In this document: positions 9,683 through 17,285 of the stretch, one piece after another | Layout of the letters: every line of letters begins with the position of its first letter | Position numbering within the stretch: the first letter of the stretch is position 1 | DNA from: Pirellulales bacterium | GTDB lineage: Bacteria; Planctomycetota; Planctomycetia; Pirellulales; JACPPG01 | DNA length: 64,000 bases | Direction of reading: 5' to 3' | Assembly (NCBI GenBank): GCA_036499395.1 | Contig: DASYDW010000129.1 | Location: forward strand, 1-64,000 | Position numbers and translations under genes: made by a program | Notes under the pieces: generated by a model | The model's database searches: none | Told to the model about the DNA's origin: nothing | What the model saw: only the letters and a program-made list of their open reading frames with translations

Positions 9683-10066
9683 TTAATCGTTGTCCGAGCG
9701 CTTTTTGCTTCGTCCCTTCTTGCGCGCGTCCTTGATCAGCTCTTCCAATTCGTCGAGCGTCTCCGGCTTCACCCGTTCGGCCGACAGCATGCTCAGCACG
9801 AGTTGATCGAGCGAGCCGTTGAAGACCTGCTTCAGAAACCGCGACGATTCATGTTCCCGGCTATAGAGCGGTCGGTAGATCAGCGTCCGCCCGTCGCGGC
9901 GATGCGCGACCAGTCCCTTGCGGTCCATGATGCGCAATTGCGTCTGCACCGTGTTGAAGTGCGGATCGCCGGCCACGGCCATCTGCTCGTGAACGGCGCG
10001 CACACTTCCTTCGCCGATGTCCCACAGGACCTTGAGAATCTCGAGTTCACGATCGGTCGGATTCAT
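9683..10066 (-). CDS. BlaI/MecI/CopY family transcriptional repressor
   Basis: The 127-residue product begins MNPTDRELEILKVLWDIGEG, the start of the BlaI winged helix. HFNTVQTQLRIMDRKGLVAHRRDGRTLIYRPL gives recognition helix and wing, and the C terminus is a dimerisation and cleavage region (FLKQVFNGSLDQLVLSML). ATG 10066 was chosen because GGAGGC lies 7 bases upstream, whereas the longer frame needs a GTG inside the operator. It is co-transcribed with the downstream BlaR1-like gene and presumably represses its own operon through the palindrome at 10086-10101. Confidence 0.92.
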   Translation of the reverse strand: MNPTDRELEILKVLWDIGEGSVRAVHEQMAVAGDPHFNTVQTQLRIMDRKGLVAHRRDGRTLIYRPLYSREHESSRFLKQVFNGSLDQLVLSMLSAERVKPETLDELEELIKDARKKGRSKKRSDND

Positions 10067-10085
10067 GAAATGCGGCCTCCGTGTC

Positions 10086-10101
10086 ACCTAATTTATTAGG
10101 T
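10086..10101. promoter_or_regulatory. Candidate BlaI operator palindrome
   Basis: A perfect inverted repeat ACCTAAT-TT-ATTAGGT lies 20 bp upstream of the blaI-like start in an AT-rich island. A partial half-site (TTAGG) repeats immediately after it. Position and symmetry fit autoregulation by the adjacent repressor. The sequence differs from the TACA/TGTA operators of staphylococcal BlaI and MecI. Confidence 0.55.
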
Positions 10102-10169
10102 TAGGTATTCTCTGTCAAGAATCGGGCAGAGTTTTTTCCGAATCGTGGCCGAGCTACCAGACTCACACG

Positions 10170-12338
10170 CTACTGCGCGTCATCCTTGAACAGCGGCTTG
10201 TTCGTACCTGCCTTGTCGCTGAACAGCAACTCGATATCGATGATCTGATTCTTCTCGACCGTCGCATTGCTAATGTAGTCCGACACGAACATGTTGCGGG
10301 GATCGTGCCGGAAAGCGATCAACTCGCGCATCGACTGCCGTGCTTGCGCAAGTCGGGCCAGATCCTTGGGAGTCGCGCCTCGCTCGGCACCGGCGCTCTC
10401 GAAATCCAGAAAATCCTGCAGCCGGGTCGCTAACTGCGCGTGCTTTAATCCGGCCTGCAAGAACTGCACGCGCGCGGCAAACTCCGGCAGCGGATCCTGC
10501 CGCGCCGTCTCTAGCGCCATGGCCAGAATCGCTTCGGCCGGAGCGTAAACCTCTTTCGGATACGCCAGATAGTGCCCGCGGATTCTTTTCAAACGCTCCA
10601 GCGCCCCGCGCGGATCGGTTTCCAGATCGCGAATCGTCGGTCGCGTCGCGGCGTAATGCTCCCAATAGTCGAAGTACCGCTCGACGTCTGCCGCCGCAGG
10701 TCCGAAGGCCGAAAAGTATTCCTTCCGAATTGCGTCGATCGTCAGTTGTGGACTCCAGAGCAGTCGGTGGTGCATGTACGCCATCGGGCCGTGCGCCGCC
10801 CAACTGAACGCGTAGCTGCGGAAGCTGGTGCCGACCATGCCATGCTCGTAGGCAAAGCGAAAGAACTCTCCGGATTGCCGCGTCGTGACGTTTGGCGTCA
10901 CATAACTGTTCAACAGGTAGTTCGGACCGTACACGAGCGACATTCCGGTGCCGGCCCAGCCCTGCCACTGGTCGCGATACCAACGATCCTCTTCCTCGCT
11001 CATGGGATACCAGCCATCTCGCGCGCCGTAGATGACGAACTCGCCGAAGATGTTCTTGTTCAGCTTGATGCCCGTCTGCGGCGCAGGCAACGTATTGTGA
11101 TAAAGGTAAACGCCCACTTTGACGTCGGCGTTTCGTGGCACCGCCAGGTCGTAAACCGTTTTCCAATAGCGGGCGTAGCGATCTCCCACGGCACGCGGCG
11201 TGTACTTCAACAGGCGCAAGTAATCGGGAGCATCCGTCTCCTGAGGTCCGTCCCACGCCAGGCAGTTGGCACAGTGGCACATACTTTCGCCAGCCGCATC
11301 GGCTTCGCCAAGCGTCAGAACGCCACTGCCATCCCAGGCCTGGTCGACGATGAAATGTTGCAGGTGCGGATTCGAAACGCACAGCGGCGTCCAGGCGCCG
11401 GCGCGAGGCGTTTTCAGCCCACGCTCTCCGTCAGCGCGTTGGGCAAACCATTCGGGATGCTCTTTGCCATACGTGGCCCACCAGTCTGTCACTCCCGCGA
11501 TGACGTGCGACCCCAGAATGACGCGCGGATTCTCGATCTGCGTCACACGGCGGTGGCGGCGATGAAAGACCTCGACCGCTTTGCCGTACGTGTATCCAGC
11601 ATCCGCTGTGGGAAAGACGAGGTTGTTGACGACGGCTTCCGAGATTCCGCCGACCTTATAGTTCCGCGGTATTTTTCGACCGAAATACGATCCCGTCAGA
11701 AAGATCTGCGGAAGATCCCATCCGCCTAGGTTGCGATACAGCAATCGCGGCTTCACGGTTCGATCACCGGCGGCAACGACCAACGTCTCGCACGGCGGAA
11801 CATACGTGCCCAAATCGCCGGGCCATAGCCAGCGCACGCCGAAATCCTCTTCGAGCAAATCATAAACGCCCAACAACGTTCCGCCGTGTACACATTCCAT
11901 GCTGAGCGGATTCCACGGCTCGGAATACAAAGGACGCGTGCCGTGATACTGCTCGGGCAACAGTTCCTTACCGACGATGTACACATCACGACCGTCGGTG
12001 CGCCGCACGTACTCTTCGACCTGCAGCGAATCGAAGTCGATTCCTTGCTTTCGCGCCGCGTCGCATGCGCCGACAAAGATCCGGCTTTCGTAACCCCCCG
12101 GAATCGTATCCTCGGTCGCGACGGCCAACTGCTGACCGGTCGCCTTCCGCACATGCGCGACCAATTCCTGGGCAGCGTACGTCGCCACGGGCGATGGCTG
12201 GGCGGCGGTCACCACGACCGCGTACGCTTTACCGTCGCGCACCAGGCTAACTTGCGCGAATGCGGATCGTAGTGAGAAGGCCAGCGAAAAAAGGCCGATA
12301 GTCGCCAACAGCCACGAGCGAGAGATTCGACAAAGCAT
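10170..12338 (-). CDS. DUF4838 domain protein (alpha-glucuronidase-like glycoside hydrolase relative), secreted
   Basis: The 722-residue product has a signal peptide (residues 1-28). An N-terminal glycoside-hydrolase-associated domain follows (YAAQELVAHVRKATGQQL, typical of the alpha-glucuronidase N-terminal fold), then a DUF4838 TIM-barrel-like region (GGTLLGVYDLLEEDFGVRWLWPG, CHCANCLAW, GVYLYHN) and a helical C-terminal part. Such proteins are common in planctomycetes and Bacteroidetes and probably act on uronic-acid-containing polysaccharides; the exact activity is unproven. It is a single gene downstream of the PilZ-like gene on the same strand, 164 bp away. Confidence 0.82.
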   Translation of the reverse strand: MLCRISRSWLLATIGLFSLAFSLRSAFAQVSLVRDGKAYAVVVTAAQPSPVATYAAQELVAHVRKATGQQLAVATEDTIPGGYESRIFVGACDAARKQGIDFDSLQVEEYVRRTDGRDVYIVGKELLPEQYHGTRPLYSEPWNPLSMECVHGGTLLGVYDLLEEDFGVRWLWPGDLGTYVPPCETLVVAAGDRTVKPRLLYRNLGGWDLPQIFLTGSYFGRKIPRNYKVGGISEAVVNNLVFPTADAGYTYGKAVEVFHRRHRRVTQIENPRVILGSHVIAGVTDWWATYGKEHPEWFAQRADGERGLKTPRAGAWTPLCVSNPHLQHFIVDQAWDGSGVLTLGEADAAGESMCHCANCLAWDGPQETDAPDYLRLLKYTPRAVGDRYARYWKTVYDLAVPRNADVKVGVYLYHNTLPAPQTGIKLNKNIFGEFVIYGARDGWYPMSEEEDRWYRDQWQGWAGTGMSLVYGPNYLLNSYVTPNVTTRQSGEFFRFAYEHGMVGTSFRSYAFSWAAHGPMAYMHHRLLWSPQLTIDAIRKEYFSAFGPAAADVERYFDYWEHYAATRPTIRDLETDPRGALERLKRIRGHYLAYPKEVYAPAEAILAMALETARQDPLPEFAARVQFLQAGLKHAQLATRLQDFLDFESAGAERGATPKDLARLAQARQSMRELIAFRHDPRNMFVSDYISNATVEKNQIIDIELLFSDKAGTNKPLFKDDAQ

Positions 12339-12502
12339 GGCGTGCCTCCGAGCCCGGGCACCCGCGCTAAATCAAAATGTCGATGCGCAACCGCCTCGGT
12401 CGGCGTGGATTATATCCCCGGCGCGAACCGAAGTCCGGTACAAACCCGCGCAACTCGAAGAGCAGATCGCCGGCGCCCCGAGGCTTACGTTTGCCCCGGC
12501 AG

Positions 12503-13507
12503 CTATTTCGAATGGCGCGATTCGAGCTTGCGCAGCTTGGCGGATTGCTCAGGCGAGAGAGCGGCGAACACCTGTTCGCTAGCCTTCCGGCGGATCGACG
12601 CAACCTTGCTCATCACCTCTTGCGTTCCCAGTTCCGCGATTTGGCGATAAACCGTCTGCATCGCGTCTTGAGACTGCCGCAGGATCGCATCGATTCGCTT
12701 CTGCTGAGTGACGGAAAGTTGCAACGTCGCCTTATGGCGTGGTATGGCCAGCAGCAACGTTTCAGCGGCGTCAATAACTCGGGCACCCACCGCGCCTGCG
12801 GTCGACTTGGCAATCGCCTGCGAAGAGATAGTCGCCCGATCCGCAGCGCCCGACACGGCATTCACCACATGATCCACGGCCCCCGTCGCCATCGAGGCTC
12901 CCGTATCGGCCCAGCCGGCACCGCCGCGCGTCGTGCTCGGCTGTCGATTGGAGTTTATCGCGGTCGCCTCAGCCAAGCGGCGGCGCGCCGCCGCGGTGAC
13001 ATGTGGATTCTCGGCGTTGCTCCGCCGCGATTGTGTGGTCGTTGGTGTTTGCAAACTGAGCTCGCCGCCTGATGGCATGACTTCCCAAGCGATCGCGACG
13101 ATTCCGCCCCCTAACACAAACAGTGTGATCGCGTAGAACCAGAAGTTCGAGCGAAACTGCGGACGCGCGAGCGATGAAGAAGAGGGCCAGAAATGCCCCG
13201 GCGCTACCATGTCCGCCGCAGAATATAGATCTTCGAGTCGCACCAGCCCGAGACGTACGACGTCGCCCTGTTCCTGGCGATGGACGACTCGCACGCGGCA
13301 AAAACCCTGCGTCCAGGAAAGCGTGGCCACCGCTTCCGGCTGCAAGTCGCACGCGCCGTCGAGGCACACTGCTAACCCGCCGGCCGACTGTTCCACAACC
13401 GTCGCCGGACGATCGGCGTCTTGCCAGCGCAGGATCGCGCCTTGGCATTCCGCGGAGACCGGCAGCCGGCGGGCCTGGCGCTGCTCGGTGACGGAACTAA
13501 TGGTCAT
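12503..13507 (-). CDS. PilZ-like domain / transmembrane / Spy-like helical domain protein
   Basis: The 334-residue product has three parts. Residues 9-95 look like a PilZ c-di-GMP-binding barrel, with RQARR for the RxxxR element and EQSAGG where DxSxxG is expected. Residues 122-143 form one membrane helix. After a low-complexity linker (150-245), residues 250-334 form a helical hairpin with LLAIPRHKATLQLSVTQQKRIDAIL and a closing ALSPEQSAKLRKLE, as in Spy/CpxP-like periplasmic domains. The ATG at 13507 is chosen because it begins just before the PilZ part. It may link cytoplasmic c-di-GMP to an envelope sensor. No operon partner is evident. Confidence 0.65.
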   Translation of the reverse strand: MTISSVTEQRQARRLPVSAECQGAILRWQDADRPATVVEQSAGGLAVCLDGACDLQPEAVATLSWTQGFCRVRVVHRQEQGDVVRLGLVRLEDLYSAADMVAPGHFWPSSSSLARPQFRSNFWFYAITLFVLGGGIVAIAWEVMPSGGELSLQTPTTTQSRRSNAENPHVTAAARRRLAEATAINSNRQPSTTRGGAGWADTGASMATGAVDHVVNAVSGAADRATISSQAIAKSTAGAVGARVIDAAETLLLAIPRHKATLQLSVTQQKRIDAILRQSQDAMQTVYRQIAELGTQEVMSKVASIRRKASEQVFAALSPEQSAKLRKLESRHSK

Positions 13508-14255
13508 GCGGTTTACTCGGGCTTTTGCCCACGGTCCCACGTCTGGCAAACGACGACGAAACAGGCCAGATGCAACTCAAATGCCGCCCGCTCGCTGGAC
13601 TGTGCGCCGGACGACCTGGCTTTCGCGCAGCTCAATGCGGGGCAGCCACTTACGCGATGGGGCGGATGGACCTTCAGCGAATCGTTTGGGGCGAAAACCG
13701 GATACGGCCGTAATGCGATTTCCACCGAACGTTGCCGAAAACCCACGCTCGCAGACCGCTGTCGGGCATGATCAGGCGCAGCGAAAATTCACGACGACCG
13801 GCACGATCAAACCGTGTACCGGTCGAACGAAAGAACCCGCACTGGCCAAACGCTGTCGAGCCAAGGCACCGCAAGCGCTGGCCAGCGCGGGGCAACTGGC
13901 GGCCGGTCGAGCCAAAGGTTGCCGCTCGTAGAAGTGCAGCCGCACAACCTGAGTCGTGTTTAGCGGGAACCCAACGTCAGGCGCCCAAGCCTTTGCAAAT
14001 GCCGGACCACTACGCGGCGCTGCCGTGAAAGCCCTGCAATTCAGGGCGGTGTAACTTCCACTTACTTTCCGCGCGATGATGAATTGTCCCGCGGTGACGA
14101 ATTCTTCGTCATCGCCGCGCCGTGCGTCTGCCCTTCACGCTTGCTCAGGACATCATCGACATTTACTGGAGAGCGCTCGAATCGCCCGAGCCGAGGATTG
14201 AGTAGTCGACTTTTTGGCGATCTACAAGCGCCCGCTGAACAATCGTTGACCGAGG
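13508..14255. other. Intergenic stretch without a convincing gene; one strong hairpin
   Basis: Reading frames here are Arg/Pro-rich and resemble no family. The only clear structure is a hairpin at 14091-14115 with 11-bp arms (one G-U type mismatch) around a TTC loop. It has no T-tract, so it is not a classical terminator. Confidence 0.5.
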
Positions 14256-14607
14256 TTACGAGTGCCGGAACGGCCCGTGCAGGGTTTCCACCGTCAGGCG
14301 GCCGAATTTGAACAGCCGGTCGCGCAGTTTGTCCTGCGGTTGCCCCTGTTCGTCGAAGACTTTATGCGCGGCCGCGATTGCGACTTGCCGCGGCAACACC
14401 CAGGCATGCAATCCGCGCCCCACGTCGCGCAGCCCGGACAGCGCACCGAGCGGGCCCATGCTGCCTCCTGAAACGCCAATCAGGGAAATCAACTTCCCTT
14501 GCCAGTCTTCCAACTCGGTCAGGTCGAGCGCGTTCTTCAACACGCCACTGAACGAACCGGTATTCGGGGCTACCAAAGATCGCAGCATCGGCCTCTTGAA
14601 CATGTCG
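14256..14607 (-). pseudogene. NADPH-dependent FMN reductase remnant, truncated and frameshifted
   Basis: The C-terminal two thirds of a flavodoxin-like NAD(P)H:FMN reductase are readable: GSFSGVLKNALDLTELEDW, LIGVSGGSMGPLGALSGLRD and ARGLHAWV-like GRGLHAWVLPRQV. The preceding family motif ADAAIFGSPEY is present but in another frame. After GAATAC a single C precedes GGTTCG where the family has a full His codon, so two bases are missing. Upstream of VQEADAAIFG no further coding sequence can be recognised, so the N-terminal third is also gone. It is a decaying gene. Confidence 0.8.
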
Positions 14608-14963
14608 ACAAGGAAAATAATTCGACAAGATCACTAAGATTATTATATTTATCATGTTTTCGGCAACTCGCTCCGTTCGCCGTTATTTTCCTAGCTGCGT
14701 CGCTGACTGGACCCTCCGGAGGCACGCTGCGCAGACCTGTTCGGGTCACGCATGCCGGCCCATCCAGCAGTGCCACCGCGCTTCCGGTACACTCGCAACG
14801 TCGCCCCCATGGGGTTGGTGCCGCGGGTCGAGCGCCTTTCTGCGCTCATGGAGCCGTTGTCCGCCTTTCATGGCATGCGTTCACCTGAGCATCCTGCCAT
14901 CTCGCGGCTGGCCGTTGTGTCGCTCACGGTCACTCGGGTCCTTTTGTTCGAGAAAGGTATCGC
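14608..14963. other. Intergenic stretch with an AT-rich island
   Basis: The stretch holds no gene that I can support. A conspicuous AT-rich block at about 14610-14655, with a TATTATAT-like core, stands out from the GC-rich surroundings. It may hold a promoter for the plus-strand acyltransferase gene or mark the edge of the deleted reductase gene. Confidence 0.4.
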
Positions 14964-15779
14964 ATGCGTCTGATCAAGCTTCCCGGTGTCGACGCGCCGC
15001 AAGGGCGGTGGATCTCGCTATCCGCGCAGCGCCGCTTCGTATGCGACCTGATGCGCCATGCAAAGCGCGTCCCCAGCGTTCCTTCCGAGCGGCGGATGCG
15101 GCTTGCCGAGCTGATCGCGGCCCGCCGCCTGCGTCCGAACCGCATCAGCTGGTGCGCCATCTTTCTCAAGGCCTACGCCATTGTCTCGGCCGAGCGTCCC
15201 GAGCTGCGCCGCGCCTATATGCCATATATCTGGCCGCACCTGTATGAACATCCCTTCAATGTGGCCAGCTTCAGCCTCGAGCGGTCATATCGCGGCGAAG
15301 AAGGAGTCTTCTTTGCCAAGGTTCGTCAGCCCGAGCTTTTGAGCCTTGAAGAACTCGACGCACTGGTTCGGCATCGCAAGCAAGCGCCCGTGGAGAGCAT
15401 TCCCGAATTTCGCCAGGCCATGCGGCTCAGCAGCTTGCCCGCGCCGGTGCGCCGCTTGATCTGGTCGCTCGGGCTGTACAGCGACGGCGGTTATCGGGCG
15501 CACTTTTTCGGCACCTTCGCCGTCAGCGCCGCAGCCTCGCAGGGTGCGGCCGGGCTGCACATTCTTTCTCCGCTGACGACCACTTTGAACTACGGCATGT
15601 TCGATGCCGACGGCTCGCTCGACGTTCGTTTGACATACGACCACCGCGTGCTCGACGGCTCGCCCGTGGCCCGCGCGCTCACGGCGCTGGAAAGCGTTCT
15701 TCGCAGCGAGATTTTGGACGAATTGCGCGACGCCGAGCCGCTCGGCAGTCGACGGCCCGCAGTGGCCTTGGCAAGTTGA
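14964..15779 (+). CDS. 2-oxoacid dehydrogenase E2-type acyltransferase catalytic domain, stand-alone
   Basis: The 271-residue protein ends in the E2/chloramphenicol acetyltransferase-type active-site motif YDHRVLDGSPVARAL, with His227 and Asp231. It also has the LSPLTTTLNYGMFDADGSLDVRLTYDH pattern of the trimer interface strands. The lipoyl and peripheral-subunit-binding domains of true E2 subunits are absent, and no E1 or E3 gene is nearby. It is therefore an acyltransferase of unknown substrate rather than a dehydrogenase core. GAGAAAGG lies 6 bases upstream of the ATG. Confidence 0.78.
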   Translation: MRLIKLPGVDAPQGRWISLSAQRRFVCDLMRHAKRVPSVPSERRMRLAELIAARRLRPNRISWCAIFLKAYAIVSAERPELRRAYMPYIWPHLYEHPFNVASFSLERSYRGEEGVFFAKVRQPELLSLEELDALVRHRKQAPVESIPEFRQAMRLSSLPAPVRRLIWSLGLYSDGGYRAHFFGTFAVSAAASQGAAGLHILSPLTTTLNYGMFDADGSLDVRLTYDHRVLDGSPVARALTALESVLRSEILDELRDAEPLGSRRPAVALAS

Positions 15780-15810
15780 TTCGGGCCTGGCAACGTTTGG
15801 CCGTCGCCCT

Positions 15811-17217
15811 TTACGCAAAGATGTCCCACGCGACGTTGCCGGCTACGTCGGTCAGGCGGAAATCGCGTCCCGCGTAGGGATACGTCAACTGCTCGTGGTC
15901 CAGCCCCATCAAGGCCAGCAGCGTGGCGTGCAGGTCGTTCATGTGCATGCGCCCTTCGACCGCATGCAACCCGAATTCGTCAGTGGCGCCGTACGAGAAG
16001 CCACGTTTTACGCCTGCCCCGGTCATCCACATCGGATAGCCGGTGATGTTGTGGTCGCGGCCGTCCGGCCCCTGGGCCGTGGGCATGCGTCCAAATTCGC
16101 TGCCGAATAGGACCAGCGTATCCTCAAGCAGCCCGCGGCGCTGCAGGTCCGTGAGGAGTGCTGCCGCCGGCTGATCGGTCGCCGCGCAATTCGAGATCAA
16201 TCCCTTATGCAAATTGTTGTGATGATCCCAGCCGGGCTGGCAGATCTCGACGAACCGCACCCCCGCCTCGCTCAACCGGCGCGCCATCAGACACTGGCGG
16301 GCAAAGCTCCCCGCTGGCCCCGGCTTCACGCCGTACTCGTCCAGGATGTATTGCGGCTCGCGCGATAGATCCAATATTTCGGGAACACGGTCCTGCATCC
16401 GGAAGGCCAGCTCGTACGATTGAATGACGCCGTCGAGCTGCTCGGGCGCGCCAGGTGTGCGCGCCAGATCACGATTCATCGCCTGGATCAGATCGATCTG
16501 CTTCCGCTGCAAGGACGCGACCGTCTGCGCCTTCAAGTTCGGCAGGTAACCCTGGTCGTTGATTTTGGTCCCTTGAAAATGCGCGGGCAGAAACGCGCTG
16601 CCATAGTTCGCCGCGCCACCGAAATTCGGCGGCGGATTGATCGTGATATAGCCGGGCAGATCCTGGTTCTCGGTCCCGAGCCCGTACATCAGCCAGGCCC
16701 CCATCGAAGGGCGCGTCAGACTGACGATCGCGGCGCCAGTGTGCAGTTGCATCACCGCCTCGGGATGGGCCGGCGTGTCGGTGTGCAGTCCACGGACGAA
16801 GCACAGGTCGTCGACATGCTTCGACAGATGCGGATAGAGCTCCGAGACCCAGGTACCCGTCTGACCGTGCTGGGCGAACTTGAATTTCGATCCGGTGACA
16901 ATGCCGCCGCCGGGTCCGACCTTGCCGTCGTCCTCTTGCACGCGCGGCTTGTATTCCCAGGTATCCATCTGCGAGATGGAACCCTGCATGAACAAGAAGA
17001 TGATCCGCTTTGCCTTGGCCGGAAAATGCGATTGCTTCGGCGCCAGCGGCGCCGGGGCAGCGCGATCAGCAGTTGCGGCGCGTGCCTTGACGGCGCGCTG
17101 ATCGCCCAGCATGCCAGCCAGCGCCAGGTATCCGAAACCGGCACTGGCCGTGCCCAGCGCCTGTCGACGATTCATTGGCGAGCGCCCCGCATCCCCGAGA
17201 GACGAGATATCAAGCAT
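15811..17217 (-). CDS. DUF1501 family protein, Tat-exported (pair 2)
   Basis: The 468-residue product starts MLDISSLGDAGRSPMNRRQALG. The short segment before the Arg-Arg leader is usual in planctomycete DUF1501 proteins, so I keep ATG 17217 although ATG 17175 is possible. Family hallmarks are IFLFMQGSISQMDTWEYKP, RGLHTDTPAHPEAVMQLHTG, GWDHHNNLHKG, VLFGSEFGRMP and RDHNITGYP. The gene follows the PSCyt1-DUF1549-DUF1553 gene by 68 bp, the same order as in pairs 1 and 3. It is probably periplasmic; enzymatic role unproven. Confidence 0.9.
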   Translation of the reverse strand: MLDISSLGDAGRSPMNRRQALGTASAGFGYLALAGMLGDQRAVKARAATADRAAPAPLAPKQSHFPAKAKRIIFLFMQGSISQMDTWEYKPRVQEDDGKVGPGGGIVTGSKFKFAQHGQTGTWVSELYPHLSKHVDDLCFVRGLHTDTPAHPEAVMQLHTGAAIVSLTRPSMGAWLMYGLGTENQDLPGYITINPPPNFGGAANYGSAFLPAHFQGTKINDQGYLPNLKAQTVASLQRKQIDLIQAMNRDLARTPGAPEQLDGVIQSYELAFRMQDRVPEILDLSREPQYILDEYGVKPGPAGSFARQCLMARRLSEAGVRFVEICQPGWDHHNNLHKGLISNCAATDQPAAALLTDLQRRGLLEDTLVLFGSEFGRMPTAQGPDGRDHNITGYPMWMTGAGVKRGFSYGATDEFGLHAVEGRMHMNDLHATLLALMGLDHEQLTYPYAGRDFRLTDVAGNVAWDIFA

Positions 17218-17285
17218 TCGTAAACCTATGAACCATGTGAGGCGCCGCTGCGCAAACGGCGCGTGGGATTAACGTCGATTCGCAA

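Noticed and set aside
13209-13931. 240-codon plus-strand frame extending past the PilZ-like gene
   Set aside because: The first half is antisense to the PilZ-like gene and the rest is low-complexity Arg/Pro sequence without a ribosome site.
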